Positions 1 to 10,270 of a stretch of 24,635 nt of DNA are shown here, piece by piece; the stretch's first letter is position 1, and the number at the start of each line of letters is the position of its first letter. A program made the translations under genes and the position numbers. A model generated the notes under the pieces. That model did not search any database and had not been told where the DNA came from. It saw nothing but the letters and a program-made list of their open reading frames with translations. Origin of the DNA: Spirogloea muscicola (Eukaryota; Streptophyta; Zygnematophyceae; Spirogloeales; Spirogloeaceae); the NCBI GenBank assembly GCA_009602725.1, contig WELB01000218.1, positions 143,752-168,386 on the forward strand. Reading direction: 5' to 3'.

Positions 1-300
1 GTGCCGCGAGGCTCGCCAGAGCCATGGCTGCCGCCGCTTCCGCCGCGCCGCCGCGCACTCGTCCCCGGGGGCGCCGCTAGCCGGCGCGGCGGCCGGCGGT
101 CATGGCGGCAGGCGGCGGGGTGGTACTGCCCGTCGGGCCGCGCTGCCGATCCGAAGCGGCCACTGGCTTATATTGGCAAAGCTGTTTATTTTTGAGAATC
201 TCCAAAATAGCTGGGCTCCAAGTGGCCCCTTCGAATTCTGCTGATTCTTTGTTCTCTGGGCTGGCCAATTGCAGCCATCGCAGCTAGCCTTTCTGATGTG
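1..300. other. GC-rich left edge, no gene recognised
   Basis: The first 130 bases are very GC-rich and carry GCC/GGC-type repeats; the rest is of mixed composition. Short open frames exist on both strands, but none shows a recognisable domain or splice pattern. It could be the 5' end or promoter of a gene lying outside the window. Confidence 0.3.
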
Positions 301-349
301 CGGCTCCTAACTGGAAGTCACGCGGTGGTTATCCCACCGGGAAAAGCTT

Positions 350-890
350 TGGGAAGCTTTGGGCCTTTGGGAGAAGAAAGTGCTCGCCCATTGAGAATAG
401 GGGCTGGAAAAGCCAGCCCAAAAGAGAATGAACAGAGTACGAGAAGGGGGCCAGGGGAAGCGCTAAGACAAACAAGCACACAGAGAAACAAAGCAGCTAC
501 GAATCACTCAGTAACCTCCGCGAAACAGCCGCAGGTCGGAGATGCTAGGCTCGTGGAAGTGGGTCCCCTGGCCAGAGCCAGAGGCAGCAGCGAGGGCTCT
601 GCCGGCACGAAGGTGCAACGCCCGGGCCATAGACCTCTGCAGCGAGACGGCCAGGCGCATTCGATACACTTGCGCCAGCAACCCGGCTGCAGGAAAGTCT
701 ACCGGCTTTCCATGGAAGCGACGGGCGGTGGTGTGCCGGGCGAGCTGGGTGAGCAGCTCGAGCCACCGAGCGCCCAGCGCCCCATGGGTGTCAATTGCCA
801 ATGGGAAGAATTCGTCTTCCCGCGGGTCTGCATACTTCCAGCTCTTTCTGGCCTTTGGGGCCAGAAAGCCGCCCTCTAGTTCTACTGATT
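350..890 (-). mobile_element. 5'-truncated LINE, C-terminal end of ORF2 plus 3' tail
   Basis: This is a fragment of a non-LTR retrotransposon. The open frame runs on the minus strand from about 890 to a TGA at 508-510. It contains the late endonuclease-like signature KSWKYADP, then FFPLAIDTHGALG, then the tail motif MRLAVSLQRSMARALH-RAGRALAAASG, and ends SISDLRLFRGGY-stop. The KYAD...FFPLAI-T-G-LG pattern is the usual end of the restriction-like domain of algal and invertebrate LINE ORFs. After the stop, the 3' tail continues to about 350 and contains the GGGCTGG-CTTTT-CCAGCCC stem-loop (401-419). The same 3' tail recurs at 11842-11995 (+) and 13510-13636 (-). No reverse transcriptase is left, so it cannot be autonomous. 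The long plus-strand open frame at 298-879 is only its complement. Confidence 0.8.
401..419 (-). other. LINE 3'-tail stem-loop
   Basis: Minus strand GGGCTGG-CTTTT-CCAGCCC, a 7-bp perfect stem. Other copies: 10990-11009, 11052-11070, 11931-11949, 12164-12182, 13140-13158 (all +), 13537-13555 and 16396-16415 (-). Stem pair 6 is G-C, A-T, C-G or G-T in different copies. Confidence 0.75.
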
Positions 891-1360
891 TGCACCTTGC
901 TAACTAGAAGAAAACACGCCTAAAGTGTGAAAGCTTTATAGCACACAGTAGATCAAGTAGGCACGTGGAGGTTAGTGAGACCATGGATAAGAGCCCTTCC
1001 AAATAATGCAGTGCATTGCAGGCAATGGCTTCAATCCCTTGCTTTCTTGTCATTGAGTTTATCCAAGCTGGCAATACGACTCAGTGATAAGACCTACTTA
1101 TTGAACTGTGACATAAGGGAGTGACGGAATGCCCTGGCTTGGCCTGCCCAGTTCTTGATCTTAGTAAACACAATTTTATTTTGGAAAGGCAGCATACATT
1201 GACATGAGGGTGGACAGAGAGATGCTTGCTTCTTTGAACAAAAAATCACACAACCGAGCACCCACCGACTACATGCAACACCAGTCCTCTAGCACTTTGG
1301 TGGAAGGCGGCTGTGCTTGCCACGATGTAAACACGACAGGCTCAGTCAGCTTTCAAGGCT
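891..1360. other. Intergenic, no gene seen
   Basis: Mixed AT-richer sequence between the LINE tail and the 3' end of the glutathione S-transferase gene. I see no conserved frame, RNA gene or repeat here. It must include the 3' UTR and polyadenylation site of the minus-strand transferase gene, but no clear signal was found. Confidence 0.4.
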
Positions 1361-2426
1361 TTATAATGATTCGCCCCAACAGCGCCGAGCTTTTAGGGAC
1401 TCATACCAGGCCCGCACAGTCGCCACCTGGTTCAAGCCATACCCCGTGTCCTCTAACTCCGCCAGCGTGCACGCGACAGAGATGTCAGCGATGGTCAGCC
1501 CCCGACCAGTTAAGTACTTGCCGCTTGACTGGGCCAGCCATGCCTCAAGCTGCTCCAGCCCCTGCTTAACGCCAGCGGATGTGTGACCCTGAAGCAACGA
1601 CTGCACAGCCCCATGCCAGAAGGCCGAGTTCCACTCCAGCACCTGCTCAACCTTTGCGGAGGAGCTGGCGGTATCGTTGGGGTACAATGGTGAATGCAGC
1701 TTCTCAGCCAGATACCTCATGATGGCATGACTGCAGCAAGGCCAGAGAGGTATAGAAGAATCAGCATGATGTCACAAGCCGGACTAGGAGCGTATCCAGC
1801 ACGTCCAGCATCCAAATTTAGCAGCAAACTGAAAACTGCAATGAGGGCTGCCAATAACGTCAAGGCATAAATGCAAGAGTGACAAATTGAAGTGATGCTC
1901 ATAACAGCAAGACCTCAGTGGCATTGTGAGCCAGCACCTTTGCCCAAGGACAAGATTCCCTTCTTTGAGGAGGGGCAGACTCCCTGGTGGACCTAAGTGC
2001 GGGACTGCCACGTTGAGGTGAGACATGTGGCCAGCTTCCATCAACACATGCGCAAGCCCAGCCTCAAGGCAGAATAGACGGACAGACCGTGAAGCAGCCG
2101 TCTTGTGATCCACAAGAACCTGCAGAACGACCCTATGAGCACCATGAGATTGTGGCTACACTTTGCATGAGGAGGCCAGTAGACAATGTAATCAAGCAGA
2201 CAGTGGCACACAGTTGCTTCCGGAAGTGCTTGGTGACCTAGATGTCCACAGTGCCAAGACAAAGCATTAGAAACAAGAAAAGGTAGGATGTCTCCACCTC
2301 GATGCCTGTAAGTGATGCAGCTGAAGTTGTGGGGCCTTCGGCGCCTGGTGCTTCTACATGGTTGGCCAATGTGGCTTTATCTTGAGCAGCCCGCTGCAGA
2401 GAAGTTGCGGAGGGGGTGAAGGGCAT
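1361..2426 (-). CDS. Glutathione S-transferase, theta-like, three exons
   Basis: Predicted 226-residue cytosolic glutathione S-transferase, which would conjugate glutathione to electrophiles. Exons on the minus strand: 2298-2426, 1938-2119 and 1361-1730; all junctions are GT-AG and the frame stays open (129+182+370 nt). Residues 1-43 are a non-conserved N-terminal extension. The thioredoxin-like half follows (VLVDHKTAASRSVRLF from residue 44; LPLLKEGNLVLGQS with the cis-proline near 92). The all-alpha half begins HAIMRYLAEKL and has the folding box LTIADISVACTLAEL. Total length is typical of the family. Two oddities: the usual active-site Ser of S-x-x-SR appears to be Thr50, and the usual Glu-Ser pair of the glutathione site is Gln103-Ser104. 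The start ATG at 2426 is the first Met consistent with the first exon; an upstream exon cannot be excluded. The gene lies 291 bp downstream of the SerRS gene on the same strand. Confidence 0.82.
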
Positions 2427-2717
2427 AGCCTCCACTCTCAGGCCCTTGGAGGCTGCCTGGTGAACAACATCGAGATGGATGTTTGAGCACAGGCACAGAC
2501 ATTGCAGAGATGACAACACCGCCCTCGCTCAGTCAAGGCAACAAATAAAACTTGTACCCTCAAGGAATTTTGGTCACATGAACAGATGACACATGCTCAT
2601 AGCTCTATCAGGCACAGGCAATGTGCTTGATGTGACGAGGAGTGTGCTTTCGCCCTGCATAAAGCACACATGATCTTGAGCACCACATGCACTCGTCTAC
2701 AAGTGGACGATAAGTGG

Positions 2718-5700
2718 CTATGAAGTGGTGAAGCCTACCTCACCCAGCATACTTGAAGCAGAAACTGCTGATGCCGAGATAGCAGCAGGGGAAATAGAAC
2801 CGCCTGCTGCTCCATTTGGCAGACTTGAAGGTACACCCTCGGCACCCACAACTGAACCACTAGGCACAACAGCTGGCTTGCCTTTCTTTGCTTTTGCCTC
2901 TTTGGTGGCAGACGGGAGGTTGACAAATGGAATGAATTCAATGCCCATCATGAATGGCTGCAGAACGGATGGGACTCTAACTCCGTCTTCTGACTGGAAA
3001 TTTTCCAAGATGCAGCAGACTGTCCGCTCTGTTGCAGTGAGCGTGGAATTCAACAGATGGACGTACTGCTTTGCCTGGTCATTCATCTGCGAGCACGGCC
3101 ATGTGAAAAGACTGATCCATCTTGAGCTGCTTCCTTCCAAGAGCTTGCTTATCGTGTTGCAGGTGTTGCATGAGGAACTTAATCATTGAGAACTTGCTCA
3201 CTACGAAGGACACTGCATGGACTATCATCCACAACACAGAAAATACTGCGAAGCCCTCTCTAGGATCAGAAGGTACAGTATAAGAATCAGGGCTCCTCTA
3301 AGGCCTGCAATCAAAGTATCACCTTCTTGTTGCCGTATCGAATTTCCAGATTCCGAGCCTGGTAGTCTGTGCAATTGGAACAGGACACAAGCTCCCTGAA
3401 TGTTTGAGAAGCAGGGAACCAGGCCTCTAGATCATACTTCTTTGCAGCTGCATCATTCAATGCACCAGAAACAATAGCCACAACTCTGTACGGAAGCCCA
3501 ATCTGCATGTCAACAGAGCCGTATCATTCAAAGCTGCAGGGAAGTAAAGCAAGCTCTTACACAAGTACAAGAGTTCCTGCTCTCCTGAGCGTAAGCGAAA
3601 TTGAGGATGCCTTAATCCCAGCGACAAGGGAGATGAGAGCAGAGGTGATTTCACATGCATAATGGAAGTGATACCTCTTGATAGAATTCCTCAGAATTCT
3701 TCAACAGCTCCTCATGCATGTCCCATGACTCTGTGCCACCTGGACTTACAATACAGAACTGCTCGACCTTTTCAAATTGATGAACTCTAAATATTCCCAA
3801 TGTGTCACGCCCATGGCTACCAGCCTCCTTCCTGAAGCACGTGGAGTACCCTGCGTACCTGCAGGTGAGGCTGCTGAGATTACTTTCTCAGCAGTTTGCA
3901 GGGCACCCAGAAATCAACTGCCCTCACATGCAGAATGGGCTTTGCCACCACCACGCTATACATGACCAATCGACAAGTCACAAGCAAGCCCTGCACAATT
4001 GTGTGTACCTGAGAGGGAGTGACTTTGGGTCCAACCACTCGCCCTTGTGAAAGGCACAGAGTGGCTGCTCAGAGGTGGCAATTAGATATTTGTCATCTCC
4101 CTCGCCAGACACCTGCAGAAGAGGTTCCAGGTCTGCTGTGAGTGATTGCTTGATAGGCTCAGGCATAGTGTCAGGCTAATGTCGGTCAGGACAGCTGATA
4201 GTCATTAAGTTTTATTGTCGCCACACAACAAGCCACCAGCTGCATGCAGCTGCAGCTACATTCAATTTATCCTCTTCCAAACGAATAGTCCTTCTATTCA
4301 ACAAATGGACACACCTTGTAGAGCTCTTCATCAAATTGCGCCAGCTGGGCACATGCTGCCATGGTTTCCTTTCGCATGAAAAATGGAGTCTGCAAAGGAG
4401 TGTAGCCTCTCTTCACAAGAAAAGACAGGCCAAAACTGATGAGGGCCTGATTTAGTAACACGCCCAGCCCTTTTAGGTAGTATCCTCGCCCTCCTGCTGT
4501 AGCTGTGCCTGCAACACACCCACAAGCTGTAAGAGAAGCACGACTCAAGCACGGCCACAATCAACAATCAAGTGGCAAACTTGGGTGAAGACAACTATAA
4601 GTTCAGGCTCTTTGTAGAGAACAGGACAAGCATGGCTGTCCTGCTGTGGCAACAGAGGAGAAGACTGTGCAGACCTCTGTCCACATCTGCTATATCCAAG
4701 TACTCGATAAGGTCCACATGATTGTACTTTGCACTAGCAGCAGGCTCACCCCATGTCCTTGTGACAAGATTATTGGCCTGTTACGAGGTGCAGCAAGCTC
4801 AGTCGCCAAAACAGGACAAGGCACTTGTGAGCACAACTGATTTGCAGCAGGTACAATATAATCCTCAATCTGCAGATTGAAAGTTATAATTCCAAGCTGG
4901 TGGAAACTTGCACAATGACTGTCAGGGGACAAACTGGCAATGTGCACTTAAAGGAGACCATTGCTACACACACGCGTTCACAATTCTGTTCTTCAATGAC
5001 CAAAGTAGTCCTTCACAAAAGCAACATAAGCATTGATTGGGGCTCTCAAAAAGTTTGTGGTGACAGTAAGGTGGACGTATGATATGGTTTGCTTAAGAGT
5101 ACCTCGTCATTGTCTATGGGAACACTGTCATGTACAAGATTGCCAATTGTGGACAACTGTTGGTCCACTGCTGCTCTTCTCTCCTCCACTTGGAGCTCCA
5201 ACTTCTTGATATCTTCGTCGATAGCCTTGCCTTGAGCAATGAGCTCGGAGGCATCTTCTTTTGCCTGAAACATGTTAAGTGTTTGACAAGCTGCTCAGCC
5301 AGAAGCACACAATCACCAAAACCTGAAAGTTGTATCTATGATGTAAATATGTGTTGGTGGACAGAATGCTGTCATTTGCTTTCTCAGTCTTTAACAGGTC
5401 CACAGAGGCGCTCCATTGACTCCATCTGCTCTCGCCTGCCTTTGTGCTTTGCTGCTTGAGTAGGAACAATGGGAGATTTGAGACGCTTATGAACAATTTG
5501 CTCACTATTTTCTTCTTGGCGACCTCTTTGTTGTTCTTGTTGAAGTCCTTCCTCTTCTGGTCAAGTTGATACTGGCCTGCGCGAGAGCCAACCAGCAAGT
5601 CAGCTTCACACTGGGGCAGCTTGATGCTGCCACACTTGGCAAATGCAGCGTCAGAATCTCTGACGCTGCGCTGCCGGCGGTGGCATCTACGCTCGACTGC

Positions 5701-5894
5701 GCCAGAGAAGCCTGCAGGTTGGGGAGTGCCTGGCACATTTCGTCGCTGCCCGGGCGCTCACATTCGCGCCACGTCTTGTCGAGCTCGATGACCTCGTCCA
5801 CGACCTCGAGCGGCGCGTAGCGGCGCCGCTGCGACTCCCGGATCAGGTCTGGATCGCCGCCCTTCTCCGGACGGAAGAGGTTGATGTCCAGCAT
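2718..5894 (-). CDS. SARS: Seryl-tRNA synthetase, cytosolic type, nine exons
   Basis: Class II seryl-tRNA synthetase, charging tRNA-Ser with serine in the cytosol. Minus-strand exons: 5762-5894, 5506-5576, 5103-5264, 4675-4777, 4315-4508, 4009-4112, 3675-3858, 3323-3502, 2718-3086. Introns are GT-AG and the 1500 coding nt stay in frame (499 aa). The N-terminus [19 protein letters not shown] matches eukaryotic SerRS. A charged helical arm spans about residues 40-122. Motif 1 lies in exon 5 ([20 protein letters not shown]). The serine-binding TxE is T234-S-E236. Motif 2 is [19 protein letters not shown] from residue 264. Motif 3 is [20 protein letters not shown] with Arg398. A C-terminal tail of about 60 residues is Lys-rich (KEAKAKKGK) and then Ala/Ser/Gly-rich. 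The TAG stop at 2718-2720 gives a normal family length. No broken exon was seen. Confidence 0.97.
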
Positions 5895-6017
5895 CTCGAC
5901 GCCGCAGGACTAGCGGCGCTGCAGAATCCGTGCGAGGTGCTCGAAGCCTGGCAAATGGCGGCCGGAGGCGACCAAGACGGCTCGTGCAGCGCCAACGTTT
6001 CGTTCTGAATGGCTCGG

Positions 6018-6041
6018 CAGCGGCGGCGGCGGCGAAGGCGC

Positions 6042-6074
<33 letters not shown>

Positions 6075-6078
6075 AGGT
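6018..6078. repeat. (GGC)n microsatellite
   Basis: Nearly uninterrupted GGC/CGG trinucleotides upstream of the SerRS gene, with a few GAA/GCT interruptions at the left end. Confidence 0.9.
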
Positions 6079-6342
6079 TGGCGGATTCCCAGAGACTGAG
6101 GCGAGTTGGCAAAGGGGACGGTAAGGCGGCCGGGCAGATGCCGGCGCAGGGGGGTGGAGGAGGGGGGGAGGCTCCTCTGGACGGCGAGGATCTGCTGCCT
6201 GTCAGTTCGACGGTGCACGAAGACCAGTACTACCTGTTGGTGACTTCGTCCCTTGACGGTGCAGGCTTCCTACCGCGCCGTCAAGTCTCCCCTTGGCGGC
6301 CAAGCCAGCGTTGAAGCTGTGCAGCAGGCCAGATTGCCGTCT

Positions 6343-6382
6343 CTGCCGCCGCCGCCGCCGCCACCGCCGCCGCCGCCGCAAC
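6343..6382. repeat. (CCG)n microsatellite
   Basis: Run of CCG trinucleotides about 80 bp upstream of the GNAT start codon, possibly in its 5' UTR. Confidence 0.9.
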
Positions 6383-6458
6383 TTGCTGTGTCCGGGGCGC
6401 TCTCGCGGCGTGCTATGGCTGCTGTGTACGGCCGACGCGGCGCGCGCATTCCGGCGCG

Positions 6459-8103
6459 ATGAGCAGCGTGACAGTCGTGAAAGTCGCTACACAGGAGGAG
6501 GTGCGTTTGCGCTTGCTGGAAGCCAGATTTGTATGGCCGCCGTGCTGATCGTCAGCTGCTGCTTCGATCCAGCTCATTTCCGGTAGCGCTTAGGACTCAT
6601 TCGTCAGCTGCCTTGTCGCCGGCAGGCTGAATACCCCGGACATCCTTTGATTGTTCCTATGAAGCCAGGACCCAGTCGCATAGCTTCGGCAATGCTCATG
6701 TTGCAGTGGCCGTGAGACGTACTAATCACGTCATATACCGTCCTATCCGCTGTTGACTGCAGTTCGAACAGTATATGCAGATCCGGAATGACGTATTTGT
6801 GATTGGTCAGGGAGTTCCAGAAGGTTGGGGTGCCAACTTTTAGCACTCCCTTGAACTTTCATCATAAAATGTATGAAGCTCGCGCTGCTGCTTTGAGTAC
6901 CTGATTCATTCTTAAATATCCTCAGAAGCTCTCACATTTACTTACCGCCTGCAGGTGGTTGGCACGTCTTCCCCTCATTAGCCTCATTGGCTGGTCATTA
7001 CCTTCACACTGTTAGGAGATGCCCCTTCATGATGTCTTGTGTAGCAGCCTCATGAAGGCAAGAGATAGAAAACCTGATCTCCTCGTGGTGATAGTGTTAC
7101 TAACATGTTTGTGCTTGATCCTTCTCCAGAAAGAAAGCGGCTGCTGATATGAAAGAATCGGCTGTGAAATGCCAGCCAGATGCATACAGGTGTTCATGAC
7201 GGAGCCAAAGGCTAGGCAGACAGGGCGCCCTCAATACCCCCGTGTCAGCAGTAGGAAGTCAGATGAGCTGAGGGGAGGAAGAGCAACCCCGCTGCGCAAG
7301 CCAGAGGCTGCTGCAAGGGCGCGACCAGCGCGGCGGTGCAAAGCAAGCGCTTGGGAGCGCTGCAGGGACATAGACAGTCGCATACGGTAGCAGGACACCA
7401 GACCCAGAAGAGGAAGTTGACGAGTTTGACGGAGGAGGCCAGGTGAATGAAGCAACAAAACGAGCTGCTCATTTCTTGGCTTTCGTGAATGGTGGTCCAG
7501 CCGGCACAGGTGTGCTGCATCTGGTGCAGCTGACTTCCACGTGCTTGCAGAATCAGCTTACTTTGTGACTGGCAAAAGGCTGATGTGTTTCAGAGGCAAA
7601 AGCTGCCGCCAAGTACATGGCAAGGACTTTGTCAAAACCGCCACTGGTAGATTGTAGCAATTCGAAGTCCACACAGAGCATAAGTAACTCACAAGGGCAG
7701 TTTCCTGTTCTAACGTCTACAGGTAGGCTCCTGACTTACAAGGCGCCAGGTGAGCTCGCCAAGGTCGGGCGCATTGCCACTTTAATGAGGTTTCGACGCC
7801 AGGGGGTTGCGAGGGCCATAATGCTTGGCATTCATGTAAGCTGTACCTTTCCAATATGCTATAACACTGCCTTACAAGTAGGAATGGCAGGACAAAGGAT
7901 GTGCTCAGCTAATGGCACTGGCCATCTCTCATAGTGGCTTCTTTCTCCAGGAAGAGGCACGTCAGTTGGCCTATACCGGTTGCTACCTAGGAGCACAGCT
8001 GGATGCTTGCAACTTGTATTTGTCCCTGGGCTATACCTTTCAATCAGAAGAGGTGTTTCTGGATGCTGGAATCAAGCACCGCTGGATGGGATTGAGATTC
8101 TGA
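6459..8103 (+). CDS. GNAT-family N-acetyltransferase, five exons
   Basis: Acyl-CoA-dependent N-acyltransferase of the GNAT fold; the substrate cannot be told from sequence. Exons: 6459-6530, 6781-6823, 7402-7509, 7723-7835, 7951-8103, all with GT-AG introns and a continuous frame (489 nt, 162 aa). The N-terminus reads VVKVATQEEVRLRLLEARF, then IRNDVFVIGQGVPE, then DPEEEVDEFD, the usual first strand-helix block of the YjcF/ElaA-like group. The acetyl-CoA pyrophosphate loop is R99-R-Q-G-V-A104 after VGRIATLMRF. The C-terminus YLGAQLDACNLYLSLGYTF...AGIKHRWMGL is typical of the family. Intron 2 (6824-7401) contains a LINE tail whose 5' end nearly touches the acceptor of exon 3. The gene is divergent from SerRS. 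The start ATG (GGCGCGATGA context) gives a normal family N-terminus. Confidence 0.92.
7231..7396 (-). mobile_element. LINE ORF2 tail inside a GNAT intron
   Basis: The minus-strand frame reads CYRMRLSMSLQRSQALALH then RAGRALAAASG and ends SSDFLLLTRGY-stop at 7231, the same C-terminal pattern as the other LINE tails in this window. It lies antisense within intron 2 of the acetyltransferase gene, its 5' end within about 10 bases of the 3' splice site at 7401. Its 3' tail downstream of 7231 does not clearly show the shared stem-loop, so it may belong to another subfamily. Confidence 0.7.
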
Positions 8104-8174
8104 GATATGTATACTTTTAGAGATGTTGACATGATGTGATATGCTCTGCCAATATTTGTATTACTCTCAAATCT

Positions 8175-8410
8175 GTTGAAAAAATCTCAATTCCACGAAA
8201 ATCTCCCGTTGGATTACCTACTAAACGAATATTATACACAGTATTAGATCACCCCAGATAGACATAAAATTACAAGAGCAATTCGAGATGGAAATAAGGA
8301 AAAGACTTATTCATATACGTATGGATAATAGCGAATTACATGAGATAACATCTTACTGTGAACTTCACGATTTACGTGGATCTTTGTTAAGGCGTGGAGA
8401 GACTCTGCAC
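8175..8410 (+). pseudogene. rps10: AT-rich fragment resembling organellar ribosomal protein uS10
   Basis: Just downstream of the GNAT stop the sequence becomes distinctly AT-rich. One frame from 8175 encodes VEKISIPRKSPV then LPTKRILYTVLDHP; a second frame, from 8258, continues IDIKLQEQFEMEIRKRLIHI. Together these follow the conserved uS10 pattern (PTK-R-YTVL-SPH-D-K-EQFE-R-KRLI-I). The change of frame near 8256 is consistent with loss of one base, so the gene is broken. Base composition points to mitochondrial or plastid DNA inserted into the nucleus (NUMT/NUPT). Green-algal mitochondrial genomes often keep rps10, which favours mitochondria. The ends of the insertion are not defined. Moderate confidence. 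Confidence 0.5.
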
Positions 8411-8890
8411 AATCTTTCTACTTGCCGGTTACTGTATGTACTTGTAAGTACCTATGATACTCCGCAGCAACTATGGCTAGGTGGCTAGCTTTTGTCAACC
8501 ATGCCACTTGTATTGGCAATTGCAGCAGTGATAACCCCATTGCTTGCCACCTTTGAGATGCATTTTTAGCCGTTGATTGGCTGCAAGCATCAGGCAGAGC
8601 TCCTGGCCAGCACTTGCGGGTCTATAGACATATTCCAATTGCAGCTGTTAGGTGTTGTGTGTTGCCAGCCTAGCTTGTGGGTCTGTGCCAGAAGAGCCTG
8701 CAAAGTGCAACAAGCCCAGTCTGAAGTAAAGGAGCAGTCAAGTCTTTTGCTTAGGTACACAAACTTTCACCATGAGCATGCTCATCAGACTTGGCAAATG
8801 CTTGACAAGATTGTGATATTCCTGTTACCTGCAGGGCGTGCAGCTAGACTACAATCAGATACTGATCGCTTCAGGTACGACAACACTTGC
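8411..8890. other. Intergenic, no gene seen
   Basis: AT-rich to mixed sequence between the uS10-like fragment and the unrecognised minus-strand gene. No conserved frame or repeat was found. Confidence 0.3.
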
Positions 8891-8899
8891 TGCCAATGA

Positions 8900-10250
8900 G
8901 AATCATTCCTCTCCTGGCCACTTCTTTGCATGTCCAAAGAGAGAAGGTCCATCTGCTGTTTGATTTCTTCCTCGTATGTTGCCAGCCTTATCTTGTAGGC
9001 CCGTCCCACTAGGGCCTGTATATGCAATAAGTCCATATTCGATTGAGAGGAGCAGGATATTTGTGGATAGGTACAGGCCTTTACAGCAATGAGATGATGC
9101 AAAATAGCTAATAAGACCATACAAGCTTCCCAATACCTGCAATGTATGCAGCAATTAGACGTGCAAATCAAGAGCAAGCAGGCAACAGTCGCTTCACGAG
9201 CTCATGAAAGCGTGGTACCACGTTAGTACTTCTAACCCTTCCTTCTGCTGCTGACCTTCATAAGGAAGTTGCAGTGCCAATGCTGCAGGTAGGTATAGAT
9301 GAAGGCGCCAGTGCAGCTGGTAACGAAGGCTAACCGATATGCAGCATCCCTCACACTTTCGTCGTCAGTATCTATCACGCGCATGACTCTTGGGCGAAGC
9401 TCTTGGAGGCAGATAAGCATCCTGACCATTTTATTGTTGACGGCCTTCGCGATAATTGGAAGGCTCAATAATCTATCCAAAATAGTGAAGGCCACGCCGA
9501 ACTGCGGAACCTGCAGAGAACAATGCAACAGCATCCCTAAGTTGAGCTTGTGAGAGGATCAGTGTAAGTGACAGGTAGCATCTAGAGATTGTGCACATGT
9601 TCGACAGGTGGTGTCTGAACAATGAGTGACGATGAGCAGATAAGTCAGGTCAAAGCTCCTTACATGCAGGCAAACTGCTCACCGAGTTTTGACCAATCTT
9701 TACTGATCTGATCTATATAGCAGCGGATGCGAGCTGCCATTCACGGCCGGGCTAATGGGCTTAAGCAGTCAATACCGCCCCCAGGGTCTGTAAGGTGTCG
9801 GAGACGACTTGGTATACGGCCGTGCCCCACATTCTTGACAGGTTCTTGGCGCGAAAGCTCTTCAGATTTGTCACCCCCAATTCGCCAACGATCTCTTCTA
9901 AAATGGCATCCGCATCTGGAGGCTGCTGCACTTGAGCATTCACATGGCTGCCAATCTCCGCAAGGGGCGAGCGACTGCGGCCCTGCTCTGCAGTAAGCAT
10001 ACTGCTGCCATCGGCAGTTATGGATATCAAGAATTCATACTGTAGATTCTGTGCGGGTAGCGATTGCCGCTCTTTCAAAATCAGCAGCTGTATTCCTGCG
10101 GGTAGCGCGCCTTGGATGCAGGAGGCAAGGTAAGAAGCATCCGCACTCCACGCCAGGTCCACTTGCTCCTCAGTTATTATACCACTGCCACCAGCAGTTT
10201 GAAAACTAGAGGTTGATACTGTGCAGGTAGATGCTGTGCGGTTGGCGCGT
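8900..10250 (-). CDS. Unrecognised, probably multi-exon gene
   Basis: I do not recognise the family. Three protein-like stretches line up on the minus strand. The first, within 9761-10200, has acidic/helical character (DADAILEEIVGELGV then KSFRAKNLSRMWGTAVYQVV). The second fits an exon at 9256-9510 (85 codons, GCAG acceptor, GT donor) and reads VPQFGVAFTILDRLLSLPII then VRMLICLQELRPRVM. The third is at about 8903-9035 (ALVGRAYKIRLATYEEEI then QQMDLLSLDMQRSGQ), with an alternative frame giving a hydrophobic VLGSLYGLISYFAS from about 9137. Neither the start Met nor the stop is settled, and the exon joins were not proved. The 5' part overlaps an imperfect tandem duplication (9990-10270). A very weak likeness of the first stretch to IFT57-type calponin-like domains was noted and not adopted. 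Confidence 0.4.
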
Positions 10251-10270
10251 CCTAGATGCAGGAGGCAATT
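9990..10270. repeat. Imperfect tandem duplication
   Basis: Two diverged copies lie about 10172-10270 and 9990-10131. Both run from a CAGT-A-ATAC-CTGCCA-C-GCAGTT block to GCGCG-CCT-GATGCAGGAGGCAA. The shift is about 140-180 bp. The copies overlap the 5' part of the unrecognised minus-strand gene. Confidence 0.55.

Larger units (their letters stand above)
5895..6458. promoter_or_regulatory. Shared head-to-head promoter region with CGG/CCG tracts
   Basis: The 564 bp between the SerRS start (5894, -) and the GNAT start (6459, +) must hold both promoters. It contains a near-pure GGC tract at about 6018-6078 and a CCG tract at about 6343-6382. No TATA-like box is evident at a useful distance from either start. 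A bidirectional promoter is inferred from the gene arrangement only. Open frames here that encode poly-Pro, poly-Arg or poly-Ala are products of the tracts, not genes. Confidence 0.5.

Noticed and set aside
298-879. 193-codon plus-strand open frame
   Set aside because: It is the complement of a LINE ORF2 tail whose minus-strand frame has clear family motifs.
9761-9930. IFT57-like domain in the unrecognised gene
   Set aside because: The likeness covers about 45 residues, and the acidic region expected after it is absent.
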